Assembly (NCBI GenBank): GCA_017631275.1
Contig: JAGBTQ010000004.1
Coordinates: 1-64,000 of the forward strand
Direction: 5' to 3'
DNA length: 64,000 bases
From: Alistipes sp.
GTDB lineage: Bacteria > Bacteroidota > Bacteroidia > Bacteroidales > Rikenellaceae
In this document: positions 25,809-34,906 of the stretch, piece after piece
Layout: each line of letters starts with the position of its first letter
Position numbering within the stretch: the first letter of the stretch is position 1
Position numbers and translations under genes: made by a program
The notes under the pieces: generated by a model
Seen by the model: only the letters and a program-made list of their open reading frames with translations
Databases searched by the model: none
What the model was told of the DNA's origin: nothing

Positions 25809-27239
25809 TTATATAAACTTCACTCTTTGAATCTTTCTCTCGCTGCTGCTTATCTCCTTCTCGATGATGCCTGTGAGAGCGTCGGCAGCATCGTCGTGGC
25901 TGTTTGCTTTGAGCTCTCGCTTAAATGTGGTAAGGTGGGCGTAGAACTCGGGCCATAGCAGATGCCAGTTGTTGGGCATACGCAGTGTATGGAGTACCGT
26001 TGCCGAGTTCGACAATATGCGAGCCACCTTGTTGCCACTCTGGTGAAACCACTCGACCTTCACTCGTGGCAGCTGCCGTTGCAGGGCTCGGGCAAAGCCT
26101 CGTCCGCCGTTGTTGCTCTCAACATAGGCTATGCGCGTGTCGTTCTTTGTTAGCATTGCTGCCACCAGCCTCTCGCTAATCTCCATAGGCTCTGTGGTAT
26201 ATACCACGTCGGTTAGGTATATCACACCGTCGCTATCCACGGCGTAGCACACCGAACATAGATAGTCGCTGCCCGTGTCGGCGGTGTCGGTGTAGTTGCC
26301 CCGCTTTACAATATCTCGTGGAAGCGTCGAGTACTCACGAAAGCTGCTACTATAGAGCAACCCTTCGCGCGAGGCTGGGTGCCCTTGATACATCGCCTCG
26401 AAGCGCTGTGGGTCGAGCTTGCGCCTCTTTAGTAGCAGATCTCTTGAGTGTTGCTTCTGCCATAGTGCCTCGCCCTCGTTGCGGGGATCTATCTCCGTTG
26501 CGGGCGATGTCTTGAGCGCCTCGAAGTTGAGGTATAGCCACTCGCCATCCTCCACCTTGTCGATGTCTTCGAACGAGTGTAACTCTCTATAGCTCTCAGT
26601 TGCCATGAGTCTGCCTATGAGATCCTCCTCGTGCCAGCGCGTGAATACTATAAGCTCGCGCGAGGTGTTGTGCATGCGTGTTCGCACCACCGAGGTGTAC
26701 CACTCCCAGCAGTTGCCACGCACCACGGGTGAGTTTGCCTCCATGGCATCTTTGTATAGGTCGTCGAGGATAAAGCAATCTACACGGTTGCCCGTTAGTG
26801 AGCCCTCACGACCCACAGAGAGCAGCTCGCCCTTGTGCCCAATGATCTCAACCTCGTCCGATGTGCGTATATATCCTGCGGGCTTAGTGCCCTGCTTTAT
26901 GGTTGTGTCGGGAAATATCTCAGCATACTCCCTCGACTCGATTATGCGCTGCACACGGCGGTTAAACTTCGAGGCGAGCGTGCCTGAGTATGAGGCTATG
27001 GCTATGCGTAGGTCGGGGTCGAGCCCGAGCATGTAGGCTGGTAGTATGGTAGAGGCTCCTACCGACTTGCCGTGCTGGGGCGGAACCGAGACTATAAGCT
27101 TGCGTATGCGCCCCTGGGCAAAGGCCTCTAATACCTGGTAGTAGGTCCGATGAAACGAGCTAAGCTCCAAAAAGGGATAGACATGTTGTGCAAAACCATC
27201 GAATGATGGCTTTGCCGTATTTGAATTTGGGGTATTCAT
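25809..27239 (-). CDS. Phage-type terminase large subunit (TerL)
   Basis: The 476-residue product has the complete two-domain architecture of a DNA-packaging motor. The ATPase has Walker A PPQHGKS (53-59), Walker B CFILDD (155-160) and the coupling motif FTRWHEEDLIG (199-209). The RNase H-like nuclease has acidic D319/D321 in YTDTADTGSDY, E374 in VESNNGG, and D449/D450 in HDDAADALTG. No key residue is missing, so it looks intact rather than decaying. No small terminase, portal, capsid or tail gene is nearby. The only phage-like neighbours are a small protein upstream and a cI-like repressor in divergent orientation. It is either a relic under selection or a domesticated gene. Confidence 0.93.
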   Translation of the reverse strand: MNTPNSNTAKPSFDGFAQHVYPFLELSSFHRTYYQVLEAFAQGRIRKLIVSVPPQHGKSVGASTILPAYMLGLDPDLRIAIASYSGTLASKFNRRVQRIIESREYAEIFPDTTIKQGTKPAGYIRTSDEVEIIGHKGELLSVGREGSLTGNRVDCFILDDLYKDAMEANSPVVRGNCWEWYTSVVRTRMHNTSRELIVFTRWHEEDLIGRLMATESYRELHSFEDIDKVEDGEWLYLNFEALKTSPATEIDPRNEGEALWQKQHSRDLLLKRRKLDPQRFEAMYQGHPASREGLLYSSSFREYSTLPRDIVKRGNYTDTADTGSDYLCSVCYAVDSDGVIYLTDVVYTTEPMEISERLVAAMLTKNDTRIAYVESNNGGRGFARALQRQLPRVKVEWFHQSGNKVARILSNSATVLHTLRMPNNWHLLWPEFYAHLTTFKRELKANSHDDAADALTGIIEKEISSSERKIQRVKFI

Positions 27240-27305
27240 ATTATAAATATATGTATTCGAAAAATTTGGTGGTGCTTGCCACGATGCTGGCGACTAAAGC
27301 ACCTG

Positions 27306-27350
27306 AGGCTTGGGGGAGGCATCGCTCCAAGGTGGGAATAAGCCAAGCCT
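27306..27350 (-). repeat. Hairpin between the small protein gene and terL
   Basis: AGGCTTGG (27306-27313) is complementary to CCAAGCCT (27343-27350), within the 129-base gap between the two minus-strand genes. It lacks a clear U-run, so it may be an attenuator or processing site rather than a terminator. Confidence 0.45.
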
Positions 27351-27368
27351 TGTTGGGTCGTTTTGAAA

Positions 27369-27659
27369 TTAGTTTAGCGCAACCTCTACGAGCTCACGAA
27401 ACGAGAAGTCGTTCATTATCTCCTCGCTACCCTCGGTGGTGTGACACTCCCACCACACGGGAATAACGCCTGTAATCTCGGTTGTCGTGCGCTCTAAGTT
27501 TTGCGCCTTGCTACGCTGCACTATGAGCGTGCAGACGAGCCTTAGCTCCACGTCGCCTGCTATGCAACTCACGCTGCCCGAGAAGAACTCTTTTCTGCCA
27601 ATTGCCGCCACTAATCTCTCCGCTAACTCAAGGTAAAGTTGATGAGAAACTTCGTACAT
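27369..27659 (-). CDS. Small protein upstream of terL, function unknown
   Basis: The 96-residue product has no signal peptide and no family I recognise. It begins with a helical segment (YLELAERLVAAIG), then beta-rich sequence (GDVELRLVCTLIVQRS, ITGVIPVWWECHTT) and an acidic end (FSFRELVEVALN). It has its own promoter, placed back-to-back with the repressor promoter, and is followed by terL on the same strand. The position would suit a small terminase-like or regulatory partner of TerL, but sequence gives no direct support for that. Confidence 0.7.
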   Translation of the reverse strand: MYEVSHQLYLELAERLVAAIGRKEFFSGSVSCIAGDVELRLVCTLIVQRSKAQNLERTTTEITGVIPVWWECHTTEGSEEIMNDFSFRELVEVALN

Positions 27660-27714
27660 GACTGATAATTTGTGATTTTGTTTAATAAATTATTGGAATT
27701 TAAAATAAATTGCT

Positions 27715-27722
27715 TAACTTTG
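27715..27722 (+). promoter_or_regulatory. -7 promoter element of the repressor gene
   Basis: TAACTTTG followed by GTAG; it lies six bases from the opposing -7 element at 27728, so both promoters share one control region. This layout would let the repressor control both directions. Confidence 0.6.
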
Positions 27723-27727
27723 TAGTG

Positions 27728-27735
27728 CAAATATA
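27728..27735 (-). promoter_or_regulatory. -7 promoter element of the 96-residue protein and terL
   Basis: The minus strand reads TATATTTG about 68 bases upstream of the small gene's start; it faces away from the repressor promoter. Confidence 0.6.
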
Positions 27736-27795
27736 CGTTCAATAACTTAATTTGCCAATAGTTTAGTACAAAAATTTAATATAAAATCTTTTTAT

Positions 27796-28476
27796 ATGGA
27801 GACAATCGGAATGCGTGTTCGTCTTATGCGCAAGCAGCTTAACATGACTCAAGATCAACTATCTCAGCGACTTGGCATCGGTAAGGCTGCCCTCTCGATG
27901 ATCGAGACGGGCAAGGCAGGCTTGTCGCAACGCAATAAAAATATCTTGGTTCAGGATTTGAACATTAATCCCGATTGGTTGGAGTTGGGCGAGGGTAAGA
28001 TGTTTAATGCCGAGCCCGATATGACCTCATATCTTCACCGCACCGATAAGTCGCTACCTTTGCAGAGCGTGCCTCTCTACTCAATCGAGGGCACTGCGGG
28101 ACTTGTGCCTATCTTCGATGCTAAGAGCGAGATTACCCCATCTAACTTTATACATATCCCCAACCTTCCTAAGTGCGACGGTGCGATATATGTTCAGGGC
28201 GACTCGATGTATCCGCTCCTTAAGAGTGGCGACATTGTGCTCTACAAGCAGCTTAGCGACGTGCGCGATGTTTTTTGGGGCGATATGTATCTTCTCTCCA
28301 TTGAGATCGACGGCGAGGAGTATATCACTGTCAAGTATGTTCAGAAGTCCGAGCACGACGGCTACATCAAGCTCGTAAGCCAGAACCAGCACCACGCCGA
28401 CAAAGAGGTTGAGATCAGCCGCATACGTGCCATAGCTCTTATAAAGGCCTCAGTTCGTATGCACACCATCGGGTAA
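27796..28476 (+). CDS. cI/LexA-like repressor (HTH plus S24 peptidase)
   Basis: The 226-residue product has an N-terminal XRE helix-turn-helix (about 5-62; MTQDQLSQRLGIGKAALSMIE) and a C-terminal S24 domain with the Ser of GDSMYP (about residue 137) and the Lys in EYITVKYV (about 180). This is the architecture of phage repressors that self-cleave when RecA is activated. It is transcribed divergently from the small protein and terL, with overlapping promoters, so it probably represses them and responds to DNA damage. Its stop overlaps a 128-nt repeat. Confidence 0.92.
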   Translation: METIGMRVRLMRKQLNMTQDQLSQRLGIGKAALSMIETGKAGLSQRNKNILVQDLNINPDWLELGEGKMFNAEPDMTSYLHRTDKSLPLQSVPLYSIEGTAGLVPIFDAKSEITPSNFIHIPNLPKCDGAIYVQGDSMYPLLKSGDIVLYKQLSDVRDVFWGDMYLLSIEIDGEEYITVKYVQKSEHDGYIKLVSQNQHHADKEVEISRIRAIALIKASVRMHTIG

Positions 28477-28603
28477 TTTCTTGTGATAAGGGGTCGATTG
28501 CGGCCCCTAGAAAAAATGCCACCAATGGGACGTACAACTAGTACTACCCATCGGTGGCATTTTTGCCGAGTGTAGCACTCGGCACCCTTCTGACAAGAAA
28601 TTA
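28475..28603 (+). repeat. 128-nt palindromic element, copy 6 (stem type B)
   Basis: It starts within the repressor stop codon (AATTTCTTGTGATAAGGGG) and ends CCCTTCTGACAAGAAATT. The ends are almost perfect inverted repeats. The apical loop is GTACAACTAGTAC. Length 129. Confidence 0.9.
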
Positions 28604-28850
28604 TATCTCGCTGATTGAGGTGGGCAAAGGGAAGATAGGGACGATAAGGAGAATAGGGAAAATAGGGAGAATAGGGAAGATAGGGGAAATAGGACTATGA
28701 TATCCTCGTCTTATCGACCCCATCGATCCCATCAGCCCTATCAAACGTAGCGCCCTCCCTAATCTCCTTAAATTCCCTATTCTCCCTATCTTCCCCATCT
28801 ATCCCATTCGTCCCATCTATCTCATAAAATAAACTCCGTGCGAAGCACAC
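28604..28850 (+). repeat. Purine/pyrimidine-rich tail following copy 6
   Basis: The block TATCTCGCTGATTGAGGTG is followed by GGGAAGATAGGG-type purine repeats (about 28630-28695) and then CCCATCGATCCCATCAGCCC and ATTCCCTATTCTCCCTATC-type pyrimidine repeats. It is homologous to 23002-23240. No gene is seen up to the yidC terminator. Confidence 0.7.
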
Positions 28851-28890
28851 CTTACCTTTCACCTCTTACCTTTCACTTTTCACCTCTCAC

Positions 28891-28925
28891 AAAAAAAATG
28901 GGTACCCCTCACGGAATACCCAATT
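28891..28925 (-). terminator. Terminator of yidC
   Basis: On the minus strand TTGGGTA pairs with TACCCA around a short loop and is followed by eight T. Confidence 0.8.
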
Positions 28926-28949
28926 TTTGTTGCTATGCAAACCACGATT

Positions 28950-30875
28950 TTAGTGACGCTGGCGGCGCTGCTCGCGGTTGATTGTCATCTGATCCTGCTG
29001 CTGGCGCAAGGCCTCCTCGTAACGCTCCTGGAAGCGTGACTTCTTCTTAGGCTTATGCGCAAGGAGCTTAGCGCGTACCTTCTCGTCATCAACAGTGCGA
29101 CGAATGAGGTACATGATAAGCATTGTGAACATCTGCGATAGGAAGTAGTAGTAGCACAAGCCCGACGAGTAGTTGTTCATGAAGCAGAGCATCATAAGAG
29201 GCATGAAATATACCATCATAAACTTCATCATGCCGGCACCTGGCTGGCCCGCAGTGGTTGCCGACTGCTGCTTGTAGCTAATGAACGAGTAACCGAACAG
29301 TGCCACAGCCATGAGCAGTGCGAACAAGCTCACGTGGTCGCCATAGAATGGAATGTTGAATGGCAACTTAAGCACGCTATCGTATGACGAGAGGTCGTTA
29401 GCCCAAAGGAAGCCCTCGCCACGAAGCTCGATACTTGCAGGGAAGAAGCGGAACATAGCCCATAGGATAGGCATCTGAATGAGCAGTGGAAGACAGCCAC
29501 CCATAGGGTTGATACCCGCCTTCTGGTAGAGCTCCATCGTTGCCTGCTGCTTCTTCATAGCGTCGTCAGGGTTTGGATACTTCTTGGCAATAGCCTCCAT
29601 CTCAGGACGTATAGCACGCATTTTAGCCGTTGACATATAGCTCTTATATGTGAGTGGCAAGATTACGAGCTTAACGATGATTGTAAGTATCAAGATGATA
29701 AGACCGAAGCCGAGACCATGGTTGCTGAGCCACTGGAAGATGGGCACAGTACCGTAGCGGTTTACCCAGCCTATAAGCCAGCCGCCGAGAGGAATAATCT
29801 CGTCGAGATGTACCTCCTCGCCATTAAACTCCACGTCGCTCATCACCTTAAGGTCGTTAGGACCGTAGTAGAAGGCGTAGTCGTACGCTGTCTTGTCCTT
29901 GCTTAGAGGTAGGCTTATTGTTGACGAAAACTCCTTCATGAAGTCCTTGCCCTCCTTTGTCGAGTTCTTAAACTCGGCATCCATGCTAAGCTCCTCTGGT
30001 GAGATGAAGGCAGAGGTGAAGTACTGCTGCTTGTAGGCTATCCAGCTAACATTCTCAAGCTTCTCCTTTTTGCCCGATGCGTCGAACTCCTCCATGCTGC
30101 CCTCCTCGAAGTAGATGATGTTGGTAGCAATGTTCTCGTTCTGGTAGCTACGCTCGTTCTTGTTTGAGCGGCTGCGCCATGTTAGCTTAAGCTCCTCAGA
30201 CGATGCAAGATGATTTGCAATGTTCTTCTGCTCGATGCTAAAGTCGATGAGGTAGTCGCGTGAAGGGTTGCCTGTGTTGTAGATCTTATATACATAAGTA
30301 AGTGCACTCTCAGCCGATAGGTTGAGTGTCATGCGTACAACATCGGCACTCTCCTCCTTTGTCTGCTCCACGGCAAATGTAAAGTCGTCAGAGTTAAATG
30401 CCGTGTTGTCGTTCACCGACTTAAGCTCTACGCCAAATACCTCATGCTCAGGCTGCATCATCTCCACCTGCTCGGTGCGCTCGCCCTCGGCAAAGCGTGT
30501 GTAGCGTGGGTCGAGAAGTGTGACGTTGGCAATCTTACCACCCTTGGTGTTAAACTCTACCTTGATAAGGTCGTTGCTCACGGCAATAATCTCGCCCTGG
30601 GCGTTGCGTGCCTCAGTAAGCTCTGAACCATACTTATATAGCTCGGCATTAGCGATGCGAACACGCTCCAACGAGTCGCGCATGTTGCGCTCCTCCTGGC
30701 TAAGGTTCTCTAATGCTGCACGCTCCTCGGCTTGCTTCTCAGCAAGCGCCTTCTGCATCTCAATTTGGCCCTTCTTCCACTCCTCGTACTTAGCGGCTTT
30801 CTTGCTCTCGTAGAACGAGAAGCCGACAAATACGGCTACCATCAGCACAAGGCCAATAATCGTTTTCTTATCCAT
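28950..30875 (-). CDS. yidC: Membrane protein insertase YidC
   Basis: It inserts and folds inner-membrane proteins with or without SecYEG. The 641-residue product has an N-terminal membrane segment (about 4-20), a coiled charged stretch (about 24-70), a large periplasmic beta domain (about 80-360), and the conserved 60K/Oxa1 membrane domain from about 375, including KMRAIRPEMEAIAKKY and NPMGGCLPLLIQMPILWAMF. The C terminus is very basic, as expected for ribosome contact. It lies 42 bases after pyrG in the same operon. Confidence 0.95.
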   Translation of the reverse strand: MDKKTIIGLVLMVAVFVGFSFYESKKAAKYEEWKKGQIEMQKALAEKQAEERAALENLSQEERNMRDSLERVRIANAELYKYGSELTEARNAQGEIIAVSNDLIKVEFNTKGGKIANVTLLDPRYTRFAEGERTEQVEMMQPEHEVFGVELKSVNDNTAFNSDDFTFAVEQTKEESADVVRMTLNLSAESALTYVYKIYNTGNPSRDYLIDFSIEQKNIANHLASSEELKLTWRSRSNKNERSYQNENIATNIIYFEEGSMEEFDASGKKEKLENVSWIAYKQQYFTSAFISPEELSMDAEFKNSTKEGKDFMKEFSSTISLPLSKDKTAYDYAFYYGPNDLKVMSDVEFNGEEVHLDEIIPLGGWLIGWVNRYGTVPIFQWLSNHGLGFGLIILILTIIVKLVILPLTYKSYMSTAKMRAIRPEMEAIAKKYPNPDDAMKKQQATMELYQKAGINPMGGCLPLLIQMPILWAMFRFFPASIELRGEGFLWANDLSSYDSVLKLPFNIPFYGDHVSLFALLMAVALFGYSFISYKQQSATTAGQPGAGMMKFMMVYFMPLMMLCFMNNYSSGLCYYYFLSQMFTMLIMYLIRRTVDDEKVRAKLLAHKPKKKSRFQERYEEALRQQQDQMTINREQRRQRH

Positions 30876-30917
30876 CTAAAAATTGTTAATTGTTTTATGT
30901 CCTCTATTTAAAAATTA

Positions 30918-32540
30918 CTATTTCTTCTCATCACGGTAAGCGATAGCCTCCTTCACAAAGCGCACGAAGAGTGGGTGTGGGTTGGCCGCTGTTGAGTGAT
31001 ACTCTGGGTGGTACTGTGTACCAACGAACCAGCGGTGTGAAGGGATCTCAACAACCTCTACAAGGCCTGTGTCAGGGTTAAGACCCACAGCCTTCATGCC
31101 TGCAGCCTCGAAGTCGGCGAGGAACGAGCTGTTGAACTCGTAGCGGTGGCGGTGACGCTCCACGATATCCTGTGTGCCATAAGCCTCCTCTACGCGTGAG
31201 CCCTTCGCAAGGTGGCAAGGATAGCCACCAAGACGCATTGTGCCACCCTTGGCAGTAACCTTCTTCTGCTCCTCCATAAGGTCGATAACGGCGTGCTTGG
31301 TCTGTGCCATCTCGCTTGAGTTAGCATCAGCCCAGCCCAAAACGTTGCGTGCATACTCGATTACCGAGCACTGCATACCGAGGCAGATGCCGAAGAAAGG
31401 CACGTTGTTCTCGCGAGCATAGCGCACAGCAACCAACTTACCCTCGATACCGCGATTACCGAAGCCTGGGGCAACCATCACTGCCGACATCTTGCCGAGG
31501 TGCTCCTGCACGTTGTCGATAGTCAGACGCTCCGAGTTGATGTAGTGGAGCTTAACCTTAACCTCGTTTACAGCACCAGCGTGGATAAACGACTCGCTGA
31601 TAGACTTGTAGGCGTCAGGAAGCTCGGTGTACTTACCAACCAAGGCGATATCTACAACGCTCTTAGGGTTCTTCACGCGCTCAACAAATGCCTCCCACTC
31701 GGTGAGATCTGGCTCCTGGCCACACTCCAAGCCGAGCTTCTCAAGCAATACGCCGTCGAGGTTCTGAGCATGCATGCGCAAAGGTACCTCATAAATTGTT
31801 GGCACGTCGATAGACTCAACAACAGCCTCAGGTGCTACGTTGCAGAACAGAGCCACCTTGCGACGGATGTCGGCGCTAAGCACGTGCTCTGAGCGAAGAA
31901 CGAGGATATCTGGCTGAAGACCATACGACAAGAGCTCCTTTACGGAGTGCTGCGTAGGCTTTGTCTTAAGCTCGCCCGATGCTGCCATGTAAGGAATGAG
32001 TGTGAGGTGTACCAACACGGTGTTCTGGTAGCCAAGCTGATAGCGAAGCTGACGTACCGACTCGATGAATGGCAACGACTCGATGTCGCCTACAGTACCA
32101 CCAATCTCGGTGATAATAACATCGTACTTCTTGGTTGCGCCAAGTAGCTGCACACGACGCTTAATCTCGTCGGTGATGTGAGGGATAACCTGCACGGTCT
32201 TGCCCAAGAACTCGCCGCTACGCTCCTTGTCGATAACGCACTGGTAGATCTTACCTGTGGTAACGTTGTTGTTCTTAGTTGTCTGTATCGATGTGAAACG
32301 CTCGTAGTGGCCGAGGTCAAGGTCGGTCTCTGTGCCATCCTCTGTAACATAGCACTCGCCATGCTCATAGGGGTTGAGCGTACCGGGGTCAACATTGATG
32401 TATGGGTCGAGCTTCTGAATGGTTACCGAGTAGCCACGAGCCTGAAGTAGGCGTGCTATTGATGCAGAGATAATGCCCTTACCCAATGACGAGGCAACGC
32501 CTCCAGTCACAAAAATGTACTTTGGTTTAGATAGTTTCAT
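30918..32540 (-). CDS. pyrG: CTP synthase
   Basis: It converts UTP to CTP with ATP and glutamine. The 540-residue product has the synthetase domain (KYIFVTGGVASSLGKG at the N terminus; EIGGTVGDIES) and a class I glutamine amidotransferase domain from about 295, with nucleophile Cys in GICLGMQC and His/Glu in YHPEY near the C terminus. It lies between the DUF349 gene (50-base gap) and yidC (42-base gap) on one strand. Confidence 0.97.
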   Translation of the reverse strand: MKLSKPKYIFVTGGVASSLGKGIISASIARLLQARGYSVTIQKLDPYINVDPGTLNPYEHGECYVTEDGTETDLDLGHYERFTSIQTTKNNNVTTGKIYQCVIDKERSGEFLGKTVQVIPHITDEIKRRVQLLGATKKYDVIITEIGGTVGDIESLPFIESVRQLRYQLGYQNTVLVHLTLIPYMAASGELKTKPTQHSVKELLSYGLQPDILVLRSEHVLSADIRRKVALFCNVAPEAVVESIDVPTIYEVPLRMHAQNLDGVLLEKLGLECGQEPDLTEWEAFVERVKNPKSVVDIALVGKYTELPDAYKSISESFIHAGAVNEVKVKLHYINSERLTIDNVQEHLGKMSAVMVAPGFGNRGIEGKLVAVRYARENNVPFFGICLGMQCSVIEYARNVLGWADANSSEMAQTKHAVIDLMEEQKKVTAKGGTMRLGGYPCHLAKGSRVEEAYGTQDIVERHRHRYEFNSSFLADFEAAGMKAVGLNPDTGLVEVVEIPSHRWFVGTQYHPEYHSTAANPHPLFVRFVKEAIAYRDEKK

Positions 32541-32590
32541 GACATCTATGTTTTTTAGTGCTTCTTAATTTTTATCGTAGTGTAGTCTTG

Positions 32591-34537
32591 TTAGTTGTTC
32601 TCCTGAGCGTCGATAAGCTTGATCTTCTCTATGACCTGCTGCATATCGCGCTTTGTGCGCTCAATCTTCTCGCGCACGTCAGCGATGAGGGCCTCGGCAT
32701 TCTTCGACTTTGAGAAGAAACCGATGTTGTTCTCCAATGTGGCGATGTCTTGCTCCATCTGGCGCACCTTGTTGAATAGCTTCTCGCGCTCCGAGCGTAG
32801 CTCCTTGCCTCCCTTCATGTTCTGCACGCGCTCCTTGAAGCGGTTCATCGAGCGGTCACGCTCCGATGAGCGTAGCACGCCAAACATGCCATCGACAATT
32901 GCTTTGTACTCCTTCTGCAAGGCATCCTTCTGCTTGATAGGCACAAAGCCAATCTGGCTCCAGCGGCGCTGGAAATCCTTGATAAGGTCGAAGCCACCAG
33001 CCTTAACATCTGCTGCACGCATCTCCTCCAAGAGGGCCTGTTTTAGCTTGAGATTCTCGTCGTGCTCCGAGTCGATAGCCGAGAAGTGCTCAGCCTTGCG
33101 CTCGAAGAACTTGTCGCAAGCGGCACGGAAACGCTTCCATACAGTGTCGGAGTGGCGGCGTGCCACAGGACCTACCTGCTTCCACTTTGCCTGAAGTGCT
33201 ATAAGCTCATCTGTTGCGTGCTTCCAATCCTCCGATACCGATAGTGCCTCAGCCTGCTCGCAGAGCTCGTTTTTCAGGGCGAGGTTGTGCTCCATCTCAT
33301 TCTTCACACCAGCGTAGAACTCGCGCTTACGCTCGAAGAACTTGTCGCAAGCGGCACGGAAACGCTCATAAATGCGGTTGTTATCCTTCTTTGGTGCGTA
33401 GCCAATGGTCTTCCATGTCTTCTGTACCTCCAAAAGCTCCTCGCTGAGCTTGTTCCACTCTTTGCGCGATAGGGTAGGCTGCGCGGTGAATGCCTCCACC
33501 TTCTCGCAGAGCTCACTCTTGAGAGCAAGGTTCTTTGTCTGCTCAGCCTTGATGCTCTCGAAATACTCCTGATGACGCTTGTTGATACGGCTCGATGCCT
33601 CCTTGAAGCGCTCCCAGAGGGTCTCTTTGAATTCAACGGCAACAGGACCTGTCTCGCGCCACTCGTCGTGAAGTTTCTGAAGCTTGCGGAACGACTCAAC
33701 AATCTGGCTGTCGAGGGTTAGTGCCTCAGCCTGCTCGCATAGCGAAATCTTTATCTCGTAGTTCTTCTTAAGGTCGAGGTCGCGAAGCTCCTTGTTGATC
33801 TTGATAAAGTTGTAGAAGTTCTCGACATGGAGGTTGTATGTCTCCCACAAATCCTTTACGTTAGCCTGTGGCACAAGACCTGTCTCCTTCCAGCGTGTCT
33901 GAAGCTCGCGGAAACGGGTGAAGGTAGTTGTCATCGTCTCGTCAGAGTTCACCAACTCCTTGAGTTCCTCGATAATCTGGAGCTTTATTTTTAGGTTCTG
34001 CTCCTTGTCTGCCTCCATCTGTGCAATGTGCTTGTTGCGCTCGTCGCGGTATATTGCAAATAGCTCCTTGAAGCGCTGCTCATGCTCACTCTCCGATGGT
34101 GTGAACGCCTCCTCCGAGCCGCCCGCCTCGATGAATGCCTTGCGCTCAGCCTCCACCTTAGTGCGGTGAAGCTTGTAGAAAGCTATTTTGATGGCCTCAA
34201 CTGTTGGGCGCAGAGTCTGCACTGCCTCCGACTCAAGCTTCGAGGCAAAAAGAGCAATGAGCTCAGCCTCGTTAAGTGCCGAGATAATGTCGTTCGACGT
34301 GGCCTGTGCCTCCTCCTCTTCGGTGGTCTCCTCGCCGATGCTTAGTCCTGCCTCGTCGGCAGCCAGTGCCGCCTCCTCGTCAGCAAACTCAGCGCTGAAG
34401 TTTGGTCGCTCGAGCTCCGTTGTGTCGTGAGCCTCGGTGTTTGTCTCGGTAGTCGTAGAAGTAGTCTGCGCATCTTCGGCAATGTTGCCGACAAGCTCCT
34501 CAGGAGCCGTTAGGTTGATTTTTTCAGTAGCCATCAC
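32591..34537 (-). CDS. DUF349-repeat protein
   Basis: The 648-residue product starts with an acidic, low-complexity region (about 1-115, many E, A and T), then carries about five DUF349 repeats (about 170-570), each about 75 residues with a W..TG or W...GP motif (for example RWKETGLVPQ, EWRETGPVAVEF, KQVGPVARR). It ends with a coiled coil (about 575-645). No signal peptide is present, so it is probably cytoplasmic. The function of the family in this phylum is not established. It is the first gene of the operon with pyrG and yidC. Confidence 0.9.
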   Translation of the reverse strand: MMATEKINLTAPEELVGNIAEDAQTTSTTTETNTEAHDTTELERPNFSAEFADEEAALAADEAGLSIGEETTEEEEAQATSNDIISALNEAELIALFASKLESEAVQTLRPTVEAIKIAFYKLHRTKVEAERKAFIEAGGSEEAFTPSESEHEQRFKELFAIYRDERNKHIAQMEADKEQNLKIKLQIIEELKELVNSDETMTTTFTRFRELQTRWKETGLVPQANVKDLWETYNLHVENFYNFIKINKELRDLDLKKNYEIKISLCEQAEALTLDSQIVESFRKLQKLHDEWRETGPVAVEFKETLWERFKEASSRINKRHQEYFESIKAEQTKNLALKSELCEKVEAFTAQPTLSRKEWNKLSEELLEVQKTWKTIGYAPKKDNNRIYERFRAACDKFFERKREFYAGVKNEMEHNLALKNELCEQAEALSVSEDWKHATDELIALQAKWKQVGPVARRHSDTVWKRFRAACDKFFERKAEHFSAIDSEHDENLKLKQALLEEMRAADVKAGGFDLIKDFQRRWSQIGFVPIKQKDALQKEYKAIVDGMFGVLRSSERDRSMNRFKERVQNMKGGKELRSEREKLFNKVRQMEQDIATLENNIGFFSKSKNAEALIADVREKIERTKRDMQQVIEKIKLIDAQENN

Positions 34538-34598
34538 TTTGAAGTTTTAGATTGGTTATCGTACGCTCGCGCTTGCGCACTACACGCATTTATTCGTG

Positions 34599-34606
34599 CA
34601 AATATA
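34599..34606 (-). promoter_or_regulatory. -7 promoter element of the DUF349-pyrG-yidC operon
   Basis: The minus strand reads TATATTTG, 61 bases upstream of the start; no ideal -33 element is seen. Confidence 0.5.
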
Positions 34607-34832
34607 ATAAATCTTTTTCAAAGGTGGAAGTGTCCTTCGATTTTTATTTTGTTTGTAACCATTGCGATATGCGAAAAACGGTATAATTGTGGTGTATTTG
34701 CGAAATCGAAATTAGACAATATTTTAACTCTTGTTGGGCATAAAAAGTGATGCTTTTTCTCTTTGAAAAAACTGTTATAAAAAAAACACTAAATAATAAT
34801 GGTAAATTGTTGGAAAGTCGGCGTAAAATTAC

Positions 34833-34840
34833 TATCTTTG
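34833..34840 (+). promoter_or_regulatory. -7 promoter element of ackA
   Basis: TATCTTTG followed by TTGAG; a start site near 34847 would give a leader of about 60 bases. Confidence 0.6.
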
Positions 34841-34849
34841 TTGAGTTTT

Positions 34850-34870
34850 AAAGGGGTGCGCCCCCTTTTT
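34850..34870 (+). terminator. Hairpin with T-run in the ackA leader (possible attenuator)
   Basis: AAAGGGG (34850-34856) pairs with CCCCTTT (34862-34868) around a short loop and ends in T. It has the form of a small terminator inside the predicted 5' leader, so it could limit readthrough into ackA. There is no evidence of an alternative fold. Confidence 0.4.
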
Positions 34871-34906
34871 CGAAGAGTCAACTATTTAAACTAAAACTAT
34901 ATCAAC

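Larger units (their letters stand above)
34538..34906. other. Divergent spacer between the DUF349 gene and ackA
   Basis: No gene is seen. It holds a minus-strand -7 element (34599-34606), an AT-rich middle, the ackA -7 element (34833-34840), and a GC hairpin in the ackA leader (34850-34870). Confidence 0.6.

Noticed and set aside
25809-27239. terL as part of a complete prophage or a transposon
   Set aside because: No integrase, portal, capsid, tail or lysis gene is adjacent, and the flanks are housekeeping genes, so only a phage-like remnant or module can be supported.
28601-28798. Open frame rich in SPIFPILPIFPI
   Set aside because: It is a translation of the purine/pyrimidine-rich tail; the pattern follows from the DNA repeat.
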